Source: JAEUQQ01 sp963697285
GTDB lineage: Bacteria > Acidobacteriota > Vicinamibacteria > Vicinamibacterales > JAFNAJ01
Assembly (NCBI GenBank): GCA_963697285.1
Contig: CAVONI010000011.1
Location: 1,116,001 to 1,180,000, forward strand
Reading direction: 5' to 3'
DNA length: 64,000 bases
Shown: positions 17,346 to 29,003 of the stretch, in pieces
How positions within the stretch are numbered: the first letter of the stretch is position 1
How the letters are laid out: every line of letters starts with the position of its first letter
Made by a program: the position numbers and the translations under genes
Notes under the pieces: model-generated
Database searches by the model: none
The model's input: the letters and a program-made list of their open reading frames with translations, nothing else
Told to the model about the DNA's origin: nothing

Positions 17346-18340
17346 TCACGACCTCGGCCGCTGGCGCAGCGCACGCGACACCCGCGACAGCTCCACCAGG
17401 ACGCGCTCGAGTTCAGACCGATAGTCGTCTGGGGGCATGAAGCCCTTCTTGCGCTTCACCTCGTTCAGTTCGCTCTCGAGGCGGTCGCGACGCGCGATCA
17501 GCTCCGACACGGCCGGGTCGGTCGATGACGCGAGCTCGGGTCCGGCATCGAGGAACAGGCGGCTGGCCACCGCACCGTCCGGGCCCGACTCTCCGGCTTC
17601 CTTGCCCTGGCCGTCGCCGTTGTCGTCGAGCACGGGGCGCTCGGTCGCGAGTTGCCCGCGCTGCTCGTAGTGACGTTTCACGCCCGTGGACGCGTGCGCG
17701 AACGCCTCCCAGATCGACACGCGGTTGTCCTTGTCGAGATCGGCCGCGGGCTCGACGAACGCGCCGATGAAGTACTCGGGGAACACCGTGTCGTATTTCT
17801 GCGCGGCGGTCGCGGTGGCGGTGATGACGACGCGGCGATCGCCCGGCGAGCGTCTCGAGGAACGGGAAGCTCGCACCGGTGGTGTTCACGAACACGACCT
17901 GGGCCCTGACGGGCGCAAGGAGCGCCTTCCATTCCTGCTCGTCGAGGTCGGGACCCACGAGGTTGAACTTCGCCGACACGCCGTCGTAGCGTGCCATGGC
18001 CAATCAGGACGACGCAGAGGAGGTCGTCGGGCGAGGCGAGGAAGGGCATCACGCGGGCGAGGGCCTCGCGCACGTGTTCGCGAGTCGCACTGTCGGGCGC
18101 CGCCGGAAGGGCATCGCGCAACACGATGACCCGCTCGGCCGGGAGTCGCAGCTTGCCGCGCAGCGCCTGCGCGAAGGCGGCGCGCCATCGCGCATGGTTG
18201 GCCGCGCCGGGCTCGCCCCCATCGGCGCCCGAGACCACCAGCACGACGCGGTTCGCCGCGCCCGCGGCGTCGGCAGCACCGAGCAACGCGCCCGCGAGCA
18301 CCCACGCACCGGCGACCTGCCGTACCACGCGCGACATCAT
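17346..18340 (-). CDS. Secreted caspase-like (C13-type) protein, two frame breaks; last gene of MoxR operon
   Basis: About 330 residues after two repairs. It has a Sec signal peptide (VLAGALLGAADAAGAA), then a clan CD caspase-like core with VVLVVSGADGG, the His in VVLIGHG, and the strand VVFVNTTGASFPFL where a catalytic Cys is normally found. No Cys is present there, so it may be an inactive relative. An EF-hand-like loop DLDKDNRVSIWEAF and DDNGDGQGKE follow, then a C-terminal coiled coil (LESELNEVKRKKG). Frame breaks fall near 18000 and near 17865, each consistent with one extra base. The ATG overlaps the stop of the preceding VWA gene (ATGA). It probably acts outside the inner membrane. Confidence 0.65.
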
Positions 18341-20544
18341 CGCAACCCCCACCGGCGACGCAGGAACCACTCGATCGTCAACAGCGCGATCAGCGCCACC
18401 AGCACGGTCGCCCGATGCCAGACATCATCTTCCAGCCTCGGCGCGATGGCGGTGTCGAGGCGAAACACGTCGGCCAGGTCGGCGGGCACCGCACCCGTCA
18501 CGACACGCCCGCCGGTCGCGGCTGCCAGCGTCCGCAGCGCACGATCGTCGCGCCACGCGGCACGCAGTTCGCGCGGATCATCGGGTTCCACCGAGATCCA
18601 CACGTCGTTCGTCAGGTCGGCTCCCTGCGCCTCCTGCGGCTGCGAGACACGCGCCACCACGCGCGCGGGCCCCACCGCGCTTCCTGCCAGCGTGCCCACG
18701 TAGCGCCCGGCGCGCTGCGGATCGGCGCGCATGGTGACGTCGCGGCTCTCGCCGTTGGCATCGACGACCGACACGGCCGGCACCACCGCGGAGGTCGGCG
18801 TGAACTCGCGATCGCGCACGTCGGCGCTGATGATCTGCGCGCCCCGCGCGTCGCGTCCCACGTGCAACGCGATGCGCGGCAGCGCGTCGGCGCTCACCCA
18901 CCTGAACACCTGTCGCCAGAACGTGTCGTACGCCGTGTCGCCGGCGGGACGCTGCATCTTCCAGCGCCAGCTCGCCTCGCCCCCGAAGACGAGCGTGCGG
19001 CCGCGTCCGTACCGCTGCACGGCCACGAGCGGCCGCACGACCCCGCCAGGGACGGTGATCTCGGCGAGCACCGTCGCGCCGGCATGTGGCGTGCCGAGAG
19101 GTGCAACGGCGGCCAGGGCCGGCATTTCGCTCCAGATGCGGAGCGACGCGCCCGGGTCGCCCGCGAGGCGCATCAGTGGATGCGCGGCCCCCTCGGGTGT
19201 CACGAGCGGCGTCAGCGGTGTTCCCGGCCGCATCGAAGCCCGGGCGGGCACGTTGCCAATCGACACCGGCAGCAGGGGATCGATGGCCCCCCCGGCGCCG
19301 CGTGGTGCAAGCGCCTCGGCACCGAGCACCACGAGCCCGCCGCCACGCTCCGACACGAAGCGCCGCAGGAGGTCGACCTGCGCAGCCGGCAACCCGTCGA
19401 GGGGCACGTTGGCCAGCACCACGGCCTCGTACTGCCCGAGTGCCGTCATGGATGTCGGGAAGCCCGTGACCAACGCGGGTGCGCGGTCAGGAGCGGCCTG
19501 CACGTAGAACGTGTCGGCCCCTCCCTGGCTGTTGCCCTTGCGAACGACCGCATCCGCGCGCACGCCGGCGTCGAGTTCGAGGGTGCGCTTCAGGAAGCTG
19601 TGGTCGAACCCCGGTGCGCCCTCGACGATCAGGACCTGCCGCGCGCGGGTCGACGGGGGCACCACGATGACGCGACGCGCGTTGCCGGCGACGAGGTCGC
19701 CGGGCGCCTCGGGCACGTCGATCGTCAGCACCAGGGGGCGGTTCGGGTCGGGCGCCACGCGAAAGGTGACGGTCACCGGCACCCCGTCGCCAACCGGGGT
19801 GACCCGCTGCACCTCGGCGACCACGCCGTCGCGCAGCAGGCGAACCTCGAATGCCTCGCGCCCCCCGCGCGCAACGACGTCCGCGGTCACATCGACGGTC
19901 GAGCCGCCCACCACGGCGTCGCCCACCGCCACGTCGAGCACTTCGCGGTCGCGGCCGGGCGACTCGCTGCCGACCGCGACGCCGACGACCGGCACCCGCA
20001 CCTGGGCGAGCGTCGGCGCGCGCTCGGCCTCGGTGTCGGTGAACGCGCCATCAGACACCATGACGACACCGGCCAGCGTGCGACCGGCGGTGCGGGCGCG
20101 GACGGCGTCGAGCGCGGCGGTGACGCTGCTGGCCGTGTCGCCGGGCTCGGTGACGGCATCGAGCGGCTGGAGGCGGTGACCGAAGGTAAACGTCTCGACA
20201 CCGAAGCGGCGCCGCACGAGGGGAGCGATCTCGTCGCGCGCGCGGGCCCGGGCCTCGGCAAAACGCGTCTGGCCGGCCTCGCCGTCAGCGATCCCCATGC
20301 TGCGCGAGGCATCCACGAGGATGGCCACGAGGGCACCGGCGGTGGGGTCCGGGGCCACGCGGACGGGGTGCATCCACAGCACCAGCAGTGCGGCAAGCGA
20401 CGCGACACGCAGCGTCATCAGCAGGACGACGCGCGACGCCGGCAGCATCGCCTGCGCCCGGCGATACGTCAGCACTGCCAGCGCAACGATGGCGGCAACC
20501 GCGAGCGCGAGCGCCCACGGAGGCAACGGGTGGCGGAAGATCAC
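18337..20544 (-). CDS. VWA and glutamine-amidotransferase-like membrane protein
   Basis: A 735-residue inner-membrane protein. It has two N-terminal transmembrane segments (about 10-30 and 38-60) followed by a von Willebrand factor A domain with a MIDAS-type DASRS near 79-83 (VDASRSMG). A central region of beta structure follows, then a class I glutamine-amidotransferase-like domain (about 300-560; VLIVEGAPGFDHSFL, GGGLVVLGAEAL). A C-terminal hydrophobic helix near 710-728 ends in RRRWGLR. Such proteins accompany MoxR/BatA genes in many phyla. Its ends overlap the flanking genes by 4 nt. No catalytic Cys for amidotransfer is evident, so the domain is probably structural or binding. Role inferred from context only. 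Confidence 0.75.
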   Translation of the reverse strand: MIFRHPLPPWALALAVAAIVALAVLTYRRAQAMLPASRVVLLMTLRVASLAALLVLWMHPVRVAPDPTAGALVAILVDASRSMGIADGEAGQTRFAEARARARDEIAPLVRRRFGVETFTFGHRLQPLDAVTEPGDTASSVTAALDAVRARTAGRTLAGVVMVSDGAFTDTEAERAPTLAQVRVPVVGVAVGSESPGRDREVLDVAVGDAVVGGSTVDVTADVVARGGREAFEVRLLRDGVVAEVQRVTPVGDGVPVTVTFRVAPDPNRPLVLTIDVPEAPGDLVAGNARRVIVVPPSTRARQVLIVEGAPGFDHSFLKRTLELDAGVRADAVVRKGNSQGGADTFYVQAAPDRAPALVTGFPTSMTALGQYEAVVLANVPLDGLPAAQVDLLRRFVSERGGGLVVLGAEALAPRGAGGAIDPLLPVSIGNVPARASMRPGTPLTPLVTPEGAAHPLMRLAGDPGASLRIWSEMPALAAVAPLGTPHAGATVLAEITVPGGVVRPLVAVQRYGRGRTLVFGGEASWRWKMQRPAGDTAYDTFWRQVFRWVSADALPRIALHVGRDARGAQIISADVRDREFTPTSAVVPAVSVVDANGESRDVTMRADPQRAGRYVGTLAGSAVGPARVVARVSQPQEAQGADLTNDVWISVEPDDPRELRAAWRDDRALRTLAAATGGRVVTGAVPADLADVFRLDTAIAPRLEDDVWHRATVLVALIALLTIEWFLRRRWGLR

Positions 20545-23500
20545 GGGCGCGACTTCTCGGCGACGGTCCTGAAGTAGCGCGCCGCATCAGCCCGCCACGG
20601 CTCGGGGCCGCGGTCGTCGCGACCGACGTCGACGCGCCCGCGCCGCCCGCGCTCGTCCAGCCTGGCCGCAAGCGATTGCTCGAGACGTTCGACGGCGAGT
20701 CGCACGTCCTTCTTCAGGTCTTCCCACCTGGAATAGTCCTGCTTGAACGACTCGGTGCCAGGCGCCGAGCGGCTCGGGAACCACTGCTCGGGCGTTGGCA
20801 GGCCCTGGGCGCCCTGGGGATCATCGCGTCGCAACTGCTCGAGCGAACCCCGCGCGCGCTCGATCATCCCCTGCACGTCGGCAGCGCCCGAGCCGGCGCC
20901 GTCGCCCTGCCCACGGCTCGACATGCCTTGTCCGCTGCCCCCGGGCTGCTGCCCACCTGGCTGTCCTTGCTGGCCCGATTGTCCCTGTTGACCTTGTTGG
21001 CCCTGTTGTCCTTGCTGTCCTTGCTGCCCCTGTTGTCCCTGCTGTCCCTGCTGTCCTTGTTGTGCCTGCTGACCCTGTTGGCCTCGCTGAGCGCCGCCAC
21101 CGGGCTCTCCGGCGCGTGCCATCTGGCTCAAGCGACGTTCGACCTCGTCGAGTTGGGCTCGCGCATCGCGGGCGCGCGCCAGGCGCTCGGCCAACCGGCG
21201 CGATTCGGCATCTCCGGCTGCCGCGGTCGCCGCCGCGTCGGCCGCGCGGTCGAGCGCGTCCGCCGACGTGCGGCCTGCATCCGCGAGGCGCCTCGCGGCC
21301 TCTCGCGCGCGCTGCTCCGCCGCCGTCGCGCCGCCGGCCTGGCGTCCACCAGCGTCGGCGTCCTGGCGAGCGCGCTCGGCCGCCTCGCGCATCGCCTCGT
21401 CCACGCGCGCCCGGTTCCACGACTCCGACGCGCGTCCAAGGCCTTCGTCCTTCGGCGTGCCGCGCGAGGCCGCCTCGCGCAGGGCCCGCAGCGTCTCGTC
21501 GAGGGCCGCAGCACGATCGGCCAGGCGGCCTTGTTCGCTGGCAAGCTGGCGCAACTGATCCCGTGCTTCGGCGTCGCGGGCCTTGTCGTCGCCTGCGCTG
21601 CCGCGTTGGCTCACACCCGGTTCACGCGACGATGGCTCGCCCTGTGCGCCGGCAGCACGCCCGCCACTCTCGCCCTGACCTGGCGCGGCCGAGCCCGCAC
21701 CCGATGCGGAACCAGCCTGTCCGGCCTGGCCTGACTGCCCCTGCTGGCCTTGCTGACCTTGCTGGCCCTGTTGCCCCGGACTGGCCGCGTTGTCGCGATT
21801 GGCCCTGCTGACCCTGTGCCTGCTGCGCTACCCTGCTGCGGCGGCGCTCCCTCGGCCATGCGCGAGGCGGCGTCGGCCAGCCGACGCTGCGCTTCGGCCA
21901 GCGTGCGCGCATCGAACTGCCAGTCGCCTGCCGCACGTCGTCGCGCGTCGGGCAGCGCACCCTCGAGCGCGCGCGAGGCATTCCTCAGCTGCTCGCTCGC
22001 CTTCGCGCTCCGCTCGCTCGCCTGGCCGGCGCGGTTCTTCGACAGGTCGCCAGCAGCGCCGGCCATCTCGCGCGCGGCATCGCGCATCGCCGTGCGCTGC
22101 GCTGCACTCGCGCCTCCCTGCGCCATCTGCTTCGCGGCGTCCTCGGCCTCACGCTGCAGGCGCTCTTGTTCGCGCGTCAGGCGCTCGAGCCTGCGCTTCA
22201 ACTCTTCTTCGGGCAGCTGCTGCTGGCGCCGCGCCAGTTCCCGCTGCTCGCGTGCGAGATCTTCCTGCCGTCGCGCGAGTTCCTTCAGCCGGTCCGCGGC
22301 GCGTTCGGGCGAATTCGGCTCGTTCTGGCTCGCCGCCTGCGGGCGGTTCTCGTAGTTCGTCTGCTGCTGCCGCTGCAGTTCGCGATCGAAGAGCGCCGAC
22401 AGGTCCTGGTTGCCCGACTGGCCGCCACCACCCTGCCCGCCCTGCTGCCGGGCGACCTGGCGCCGCAACTGTTCGGCCTGCGCCTTGAGCAGCGCGTTCA
22501 GCGCCGCGTTCTCGTGCGGCAACGCGCCGCCCGTCGACAACTGCTCGAGCGCGGCCTGGGCACGGGTCATCGCCTCGACGGCCTGCGCCATCGGCGTGTT
22601 CGCGGGCAGCACCGGCGGCGGCACGGGCGTGGTCTCGGGCGGCGGCGGGCGGCGCCGGGTGGGAGGCGCGGGCGGATTCATGCGGCCCGCGAGCTGGAGG
22701 GCTTGCGCCTTCAGTTCTGCCTGGCTCCTGGCGATCGTCCGGATGTCGTCGGCCGACTTCCCGGCGCCCGATCGCTTGTCGAGCCGCCAGGTCGCGATGA
22801 TGATGTCCTTCTGCCGGGTCGCCAGGTCGTCGAACGAGCCCGCGCCGCCGCCAGCCATCATCGCCTGGCTCTGCGCGGCCTCGAACTCCTCGGTGAACGG
22901 CCGCACCTCGAGGAAGAAGATGTCGCTGCGCGTCTGGCTCGACGGCTTGCCGCGCGCCACGTCACGCGCCTGCGCGAAGTAGCTGATGAAGTCGCCGGGC
23001 TGCACGCCCAGGTCTTCGACGTAGATCGTGTGCGTGCCCGTCGCGCTCGCGGCGCCGCGCGTCCGCAGCAGCGGCACCGTCTGCGGCGCGCCGCCCCGCA
23101 CCGAGTACACCAGTTCGAACTCGCTCAACCCGTAGTCATCGTCGGCACGCGCCTCGATCAGCGCTTCCTCGAGCCGCGTCACCTTGCGATCCGATCCGGG
23201 GCGGACCAGCCGCACGTCCGGGGGCCGGTCGTCCATCACCCGAACGAAGTACTCCGGGTCGCCCTCGTTGGCGAGGCCGTCGGCGGTCACGACCGAGACG
23301 CGGTAGCCGGTGTCGCCCTGCACCGTGAACGTTCCGGCCACGACGCCGTCGCCCGCGGCCGCCAGGGCGACCTTCCCATCGCCGAACGTCAGGTGGCCGC
23401 TGGCCACCGGGTCGGCCAGATGCACGCGGATGGTGGCCCTGGTCCCCTTCGGCGCGAACACGTCGCCGCTGTCGCTCTGCTCGCGCGGCTTCAGCCCGGT

Positions 23501-24361
23501 GAAGCCGGGATACTCGTAGGCGACATCGACGCGCCGCACGCGTGGCGGCGAGATGACGCGCATCCGGTACGTGCCCGATGCGAGGCCACGCGACTGCACC
23601 GAGTAGGTCAGGCTTCCAAGCGATGCGGGCAGCGTGGCAACGAACTGCCCCGTGTCCGTGGGCTCGGCCTCAAATGTCTGGAGCCCCGACGCGGTCTGGG
23701 CCGATACGACCACGGGCGCATCCCAGGCAACGATGTCGATGCCGTCGATGGCCACGACGACCTCGAGCGCACTCGATGACCTGACAACGGCATCACCCGG
23801 CATCACACGCAACGACAGGGTTGCCGGGAACCATCGGGCGCGCGCGGTCTGCGCGATGCGGTCGAGGGCGTCGCGCCCCACCCAGAGGCACGCCAACAGC
23901 ACGAGCGCCGACACCGCAAGCGCCAGCCCGCGACGCTGCAACCGCTCGCGTTCGACGATGCCGGCAGGATGCACGGGAAGCCGTGCGCCGTAGCTGACCA
24001 CGTGCGATTCGACAGGCGTCAGTTCATCGCGCACGATCAGCGCCGCCGCGGCCGCGAGGCCGTCTTCGAGATCCGGCTGGCGCTCTTCGGCGTACCGTGC
24101 AATCTGCAGGTCAGACGGCCTCCGCCTCCACGGCCACGCGATCATCAGCGTGGCCCCGACCGTCATGACTCCCGCCACCAGGGCCAGGCTGAGCAGCATT
24201 CCTCCACGCACGTCGGCCAGCCGCACGAGCAACACGGTCGTGAGCAGGATGACGGCGATCGCCGCCAGCGCCCACGCACCGACGCGGAGCCACACCAGCG
24301 CGAACCAGCGCCGGCGGATGCGTGTCAGCGTCGACCTGATCTCGCTGCGGGCGTCCATCAT
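20541..24361 (-). CDS. DUF4175-family large membrane protein with coiled-coil and Gln/Gly-rich tail, two frame breaks
   Basis: About 1272 residues after repair. The N-terminus has two membrane helices (about 22-45 and 53-75) and a third near 150, then Ig-like beta regions (about 170-480; RVDVAYEYPGFTG, RPPDVRLVRPGSDRKVT), as in DUF4175 proteins. A long helical part follows, rich in Arg/Glu/Gln heptads (RLKELARRQEDLAREQ), then a Gln/Gly repeat and a final coiled coil. Breaks lie near 21828 and in the cccc run near 21775, each one extra base; the repaired reading restores continuous QQG repeats between them. Start ATGATG overlaps the preceding stop. The family has no established biochemical function; it consistently neighbours MoxR/VWA genes. 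Confidence 0.75.
20961..21089 (-). repeat. In-gene tandem repeat encoding QQG units
   Basis: Imperfect 9-bp units, on the minus strand of the type CAGCAAGGN, run for about 14 copies and encode a Gln-Gln-Gly tract in the DUF4175 protein. A shorter tract of the same type lies at about 21735-21780. Copy number is likely to vary between strains and is prone to assembly error. Confidence 0.7.
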
Positions 24362-26248
24362 GCGTCTCCTGTTGCAGGCACCGAGCGGCGTGCGGCGCCA
24401 ACGATCGATTCGATCACGAGCACCATCCCCATCACCAGGATGGCGACGCGCCACCACGACTGTGCGCGCTCGGTGTCGCGCGCGATGGCTGCGGGTGAAA
24501 CTCCCAACTGCTTGCCCGAGCGCACCACCAGGGCCTCGACCTCGGCCGGCGCCGCCACGTCGAGTTGCGACTCGGCGGGATCGACGTTGATCGCGACGCG
24601 ACGATCGGGGCCCGTCGCTGTCACGAGTCGCGGACGCTGCTGGTCGCCTGTCGCGTCACGCAGGCGGCCCACCGATGCGTTGCCGCCTGCGAGTTCCCTG
24701 ACGACCGACGCCGTCAACGCGACCATCGCCGGCTGCCGAGGCAGGTCGTTCCACTGCAGCGACAGGTCGCTGGCGAACACGATCAGGCGCCCGCTTCCGA
24801 TCATGGTGTCGACGAGGGCGGGCAGGCCGTTGGCAAACCGCAGCATCACGCCCGTGTCGATCCCGGCGAGCCGCACGATCCGAGTGACACGGGTGGCATC
24901 CAGTCCGCTGCGTTCGTCACCGATGGCCGCGATCACGGGATGCCGCACGTCGGCGGCGACCAGCGAGGTCGGCAGGGGCACGGCATCAGCCTCCCGCACC
25001 CGCAAGGTCGTCGTGGTCCCGAACAGCTCTGACAGCGCGCCGGCTTCCGCATCTGGTCCGACGGCGACGAACGTCCGGCCGCCGCCGGCTTGCATCCATC
25101 TGGCCAACGACGCGCGTGAGGCCGTCGAGAGGCCGCGCGTTGCGAGCAACACGACCACCCCGCGCCGTTCCGCAGCACCGTCGAGCATGGCGGGGACGAG
25201 TTGGTCGGTCGAGATGGTGGTGGTGCGGAAGGGCGCAGCCGGATCGACCGCAGCAAGCGCCGCCTCGACGAACATGGCATCACCCGCGCGGCCGGGTGCC
25301 GTGACGATTACGACCCCGACCGGCGGTGCGGGATCGAGCACGCGCACCCGAGCATCGTCGTCGGGCAAGCCGCCCGCGTCGTCGATCGAAACCCGCAGGA
25401 CACCCGTTCGCGGCAGCGGGGTCACGAGGTTGGCGGTTGCCGAGCCCCGAGGGGCCACCACCACCTCGGGACGGCCGATTTCCCGATCGTCGTGCGTCAC
25501 GACAACGGGGACGGTCCGCGACGCGCTCCCGGCGTTCGTGATCGTCGCGCGAATGCCCGTGGCGTCGCCGTCGACCGACGACACCGCAAGGTTCGTCGCC
25601 GCCGGCGTCACCGGCGCCAACGTGAGCGTCACCCCCTCGGGCAGTTCGAGCGCCGTTGGCAGGCTTCCCCGCTGGAGGTCCGACACGATCGTGATCGATC
25701 CCTCGCGCGAGGCCAGGACATCGAGCGCGCCACGCACGGCGGCATCGATCCCGCCATGCCCCGCCGTCGGGGTGAGCGACTCGACGAGCGCGCGGGCGCC
25801 GGCGCGGTCAGCCGACAGCGGCTGCACGACGCGCACGACATCGTCAAAGGCGATGACCGCGAGCGCTTCGGTCGGCGCGACCGCTGCGATGGCGTCGAGC
25901 GCGCGCCGCCTGGCGTCGGCCCACGTCGCCGGCGCCTTCATGCTGGCCGACGTGTCGATGGCGATGACCGCCCCGCGCGTCCTGGCGAGCGCGTCGGGGT
26001 CCTCGAAGAACGGCCTGCCGAACGCGGACGCGAGCAGCAGCACGGCGAGCATCCGCAGCGCCAGCGAGCAGCCAGTCTGTGGGCCGTCGCTTGCGTGCCT
26101 GCTCGACCGTCGTCGGACGCAGGAAACGGGTCATCGGGAACGACACCACCGGCCCGGTTTCGCGCGACAGCAGGTGCAGGACGAGCGGCACGGCGGCCGC
26201 CAGGCCCGCAGCGAGAAACAACGGCGCGAGGAAGTTCAGCGCCCCCAT
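24358..26248 (-). CDS. BatA-like VWA membrane protein, one frame break
   Basis: About 629 residues after one repair. The first 90 residues match the aerotolerance-regulator N-terminal domain: a membrane helix with FLAPLFLAAGLAAAVPLVLHLLSR in shortened view, then RFLRPT. A VWA domain follows, with MIDAS AIDTSASMK and VSDLQRGS. Beta-rich and Rossmann-like parts (VVIVTAPGRAGD) precede a C-terminal helix (WWRVAILVMGMVLVIESIVG). The break is in gcgcc near 26060-26062, one extra base, between DWLLA and LRMLAVLLLA. It lies 4 bp after the DUF58 gene and overlaps the DUF4175 start. Bat proteins work with MoxR ATPases at the inner membrane; the substrate is unknown. Confidence 0.77.
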
Positions 26249-26252
26249 GCGG

Positions 26253-27170
26253 CTACCTGAGCGAGCGCCCGCGATGTGCGAGCCACGAGAGCACGACCGC
26301 TTCGAGCGGCTCGCTGGTATCGACGCGGACGTAGTCGACCCCGGCTTCGCGCAACCGGCGCGCGTGGGTGTCGCACCACTCCTGCACGGCGTGGCGGTAC
26401 TCGTCGCGGATGACGCCTGGCGACACGAGCAGTTCGCGCCCGGATTCCGGGTCCCTGAACCGCGACGCCCTCGTGAACGGAAGCGTCACCTCTGCATGGT
26501 CGAGCACGTGGAACACGACCACTTCGCTGCCGCGTGCGCGCAGCAACCGCAGCCCCTTCACGACCTCCTCGTCGTCGTCGAGCAGATCAGAGAAGACCAG
26601 GACCAGCCCGCGACGCGTCAGCGCCTCGGCGACACGCTGGAGCGGCCGCGTGAAGGCGGTGGTCGACGCCGCCGCGAGGTTCGTCAGCGCGGCGAGCAAG
26701 GTGCGCCACTGGCCGCTCCGCGTGCTCGGCGGCACGTGGGCCACCACGTCGGCCTGGAACGCGATCAGCCCGACCGCGTCGCGCTGCTGCACGAGCAGGT
26801 AGGCGAAGGCGGCCGCGAGCCAGGTGGCATACGCGAACTTCGTGACGGCGCCCGAGCCATAACCCATCGACGCGCTCGCATCGACGACGAGGTGACACGG
26901 CAGGTTCGTGTCGAGTTCGAAGCGCTTCACGTAGTAGCGATCGCTGCGCGCGTAGATGCGCCAGTCGATGGTGCTCGGGTCGTCGCCGGGCAGGTACGGG
27001 CGATACTCGGCGAACTCGACGCTGTAGCCGCGGAACGGGCTCCGGTGCAGCCCCTGCAACGCCCCTTCGACCACGACGCGGGCGCGCAACTCCAGCGATG
27101 CCAGGCGCGCGAGCTCGCCGGGATCGAGGAATCCCTTCCCAGGGGGCGATGTGACCGCGGGACTCGGCAT
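26253..27170 (-). CDS. DUF58 domain protein (MoxR partner)
   Basis: A 305-residue DUF58 protein. The signature FRGYSVEFAEYRPYLPGDD followed by IDWRIYARSD lies at about 45-80. A VWA-like fold then carries a MIDAS-type DASAS near 100 (VVDASASMGYG). No membrane segment is seen, so it is cytosolic or peripheral. ATG 27170 is used because it begins the conserved region soon after; a longer reading adds 22 residues that overlap the MoxR gene. It follows MoxR by 10 bp and precedes the BatA-like gene by 4 bp. DUF58 and MoxR adjacency is one of the most conserved pairs in bacteria and implies that DUF58 is an adaptor or client. Confidence 0.87.
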   Translation of the reverse strand: MPSPAVTSPPGKGFLDPGELARLASLELRARVVVEGALQGLHRSPFRGYSVEFAEYRPYLPGDDPSTIDWRIYARSDRYYVKRFELDTNLPCHLVVDASASMGYGSGAVTKFAYATWLAAAFAYLLVQQRDAVGLIAFQADVVAHVPPSTRSGQWRTLLAALTNLAAASTTAFTRPLQRVAEALTRRGLVLVFSDLLDDDEEVVKGLRLLRARGSEVVVFHVLDHAEVTLPFTRASRFRDPESGRELLVSPGVIRDEYRHAVQEWCDTHARRLREAGVDYVRVDTSEPLEAVVLSWLAHRGRSLR

Positions 27171-27180
27171 GGGAACGGTC

Positions 27181-28188
<1,008 letters not shown>

Positions 28189-28195
28189 GGGCGGC

Positions 28196-29003
28196 TCAGT
28201 GCGTCAGGGAGTAGACGATCTCGTTGATCATCATGCGATAGGCCTCGGCCGTGAACTTGATGTAGCCCGGGTACTCTTCAGCGTTCGACCATTCCCAGCC
28301 ATCGCCCATGTCGGTGTTCCAGTTGATCATCAGCATCGGCCGCCCGTTGTCGTCGAGGATGGTGCGCAGGTGCGCGGTGAACCCGCCCTTCTCCCACGTG
28401 CGGCCGGCGAAGATACGAGCCCAGCCCGGGAATCTGCGGGTACGCGTCGATCTTGTAGAAGCAGCTGAACACCGGATGCTCGGGCGGCAGGTCGACGATC
28501 TCACGCTCGGGAAAGACGCGCTTGAACTCGCGCACGACGTTCTCCCATTCGATCGGGCCGTGGAAGTCGTCGAGGGTGGCCGTTCCACCGCGCAGGAGGA
28601 ACTCCCGCAGGATGGGCACCTCCTCGTCCTTCAGCTTCAGGTTGCCCGGCTCGACGAAGTAGATCCAGGGGTACTGGAACAACTGGGGATCGGTCAGCGT
28701 GAGCACGATGGGATCGTTGACGCGGATGGCGGTGACGCTCTTGAGCCGCCGCGACAGGTTCTGCTCCGCGGCCGGGCCGTCGATGGCCCACGGTTCACTC
28801 CAGTAGCGCGCGCGGAAGCCGTCGGAGTTCCACGACGAGTACTTGATGCGGACGAACGTCCACTCGAGCCCGCCGAACCGTCGATCACTGGCAATTTCCT
28901 GCGCGCGCGCCGTGAGCCATGGTCCCGCGATGACGCCGACGGCGGTCAGCGCCACCATGGTCATGGCGGTCACGCGCCAGCGCGCGGTGCGGTCAGCGGT
29001 CAC
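28196..29003 (-). CDS. DUF4159 secreted/anchored protein, one frame break
   Basis: About 268 residues after repair. A signal peptide or anchor occupies about 10-33 (MVALTAVGVIAGPWLTARA). The DUF4159 domain has WTFVRIKYSSWNSDGF, LTLTDPQLFQYPWIYFVEPGN, GTATLDDFHGPIEW and PEHPVFSCFY. The end region MLMINWNTDMGDGWEWSN completes it. The break lies in cccggg at about 28425-28430, one extra base, restoring IPGWARIFAGRTWEKGG. The domain resembles a glutamine-amidotransferase-like fold without known catalysis. The start overlaps the TPR gene stop by 4 nt. Family function is unknown; it regularly accompanies MoxR operons. Confidence 0.8.

Noticed and set aside
18415..20577. 720-residue plus-strand reading opposite the VWA/GATase gene
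   Set aside because: His/Arg-rich composition typical of antisense shadows in high-GC DNA; no domain signature.
20961..21089. CRISPR-like short repeats
   Set aside because: Units are 9 bp, have no spacers and encode QQG in frame.
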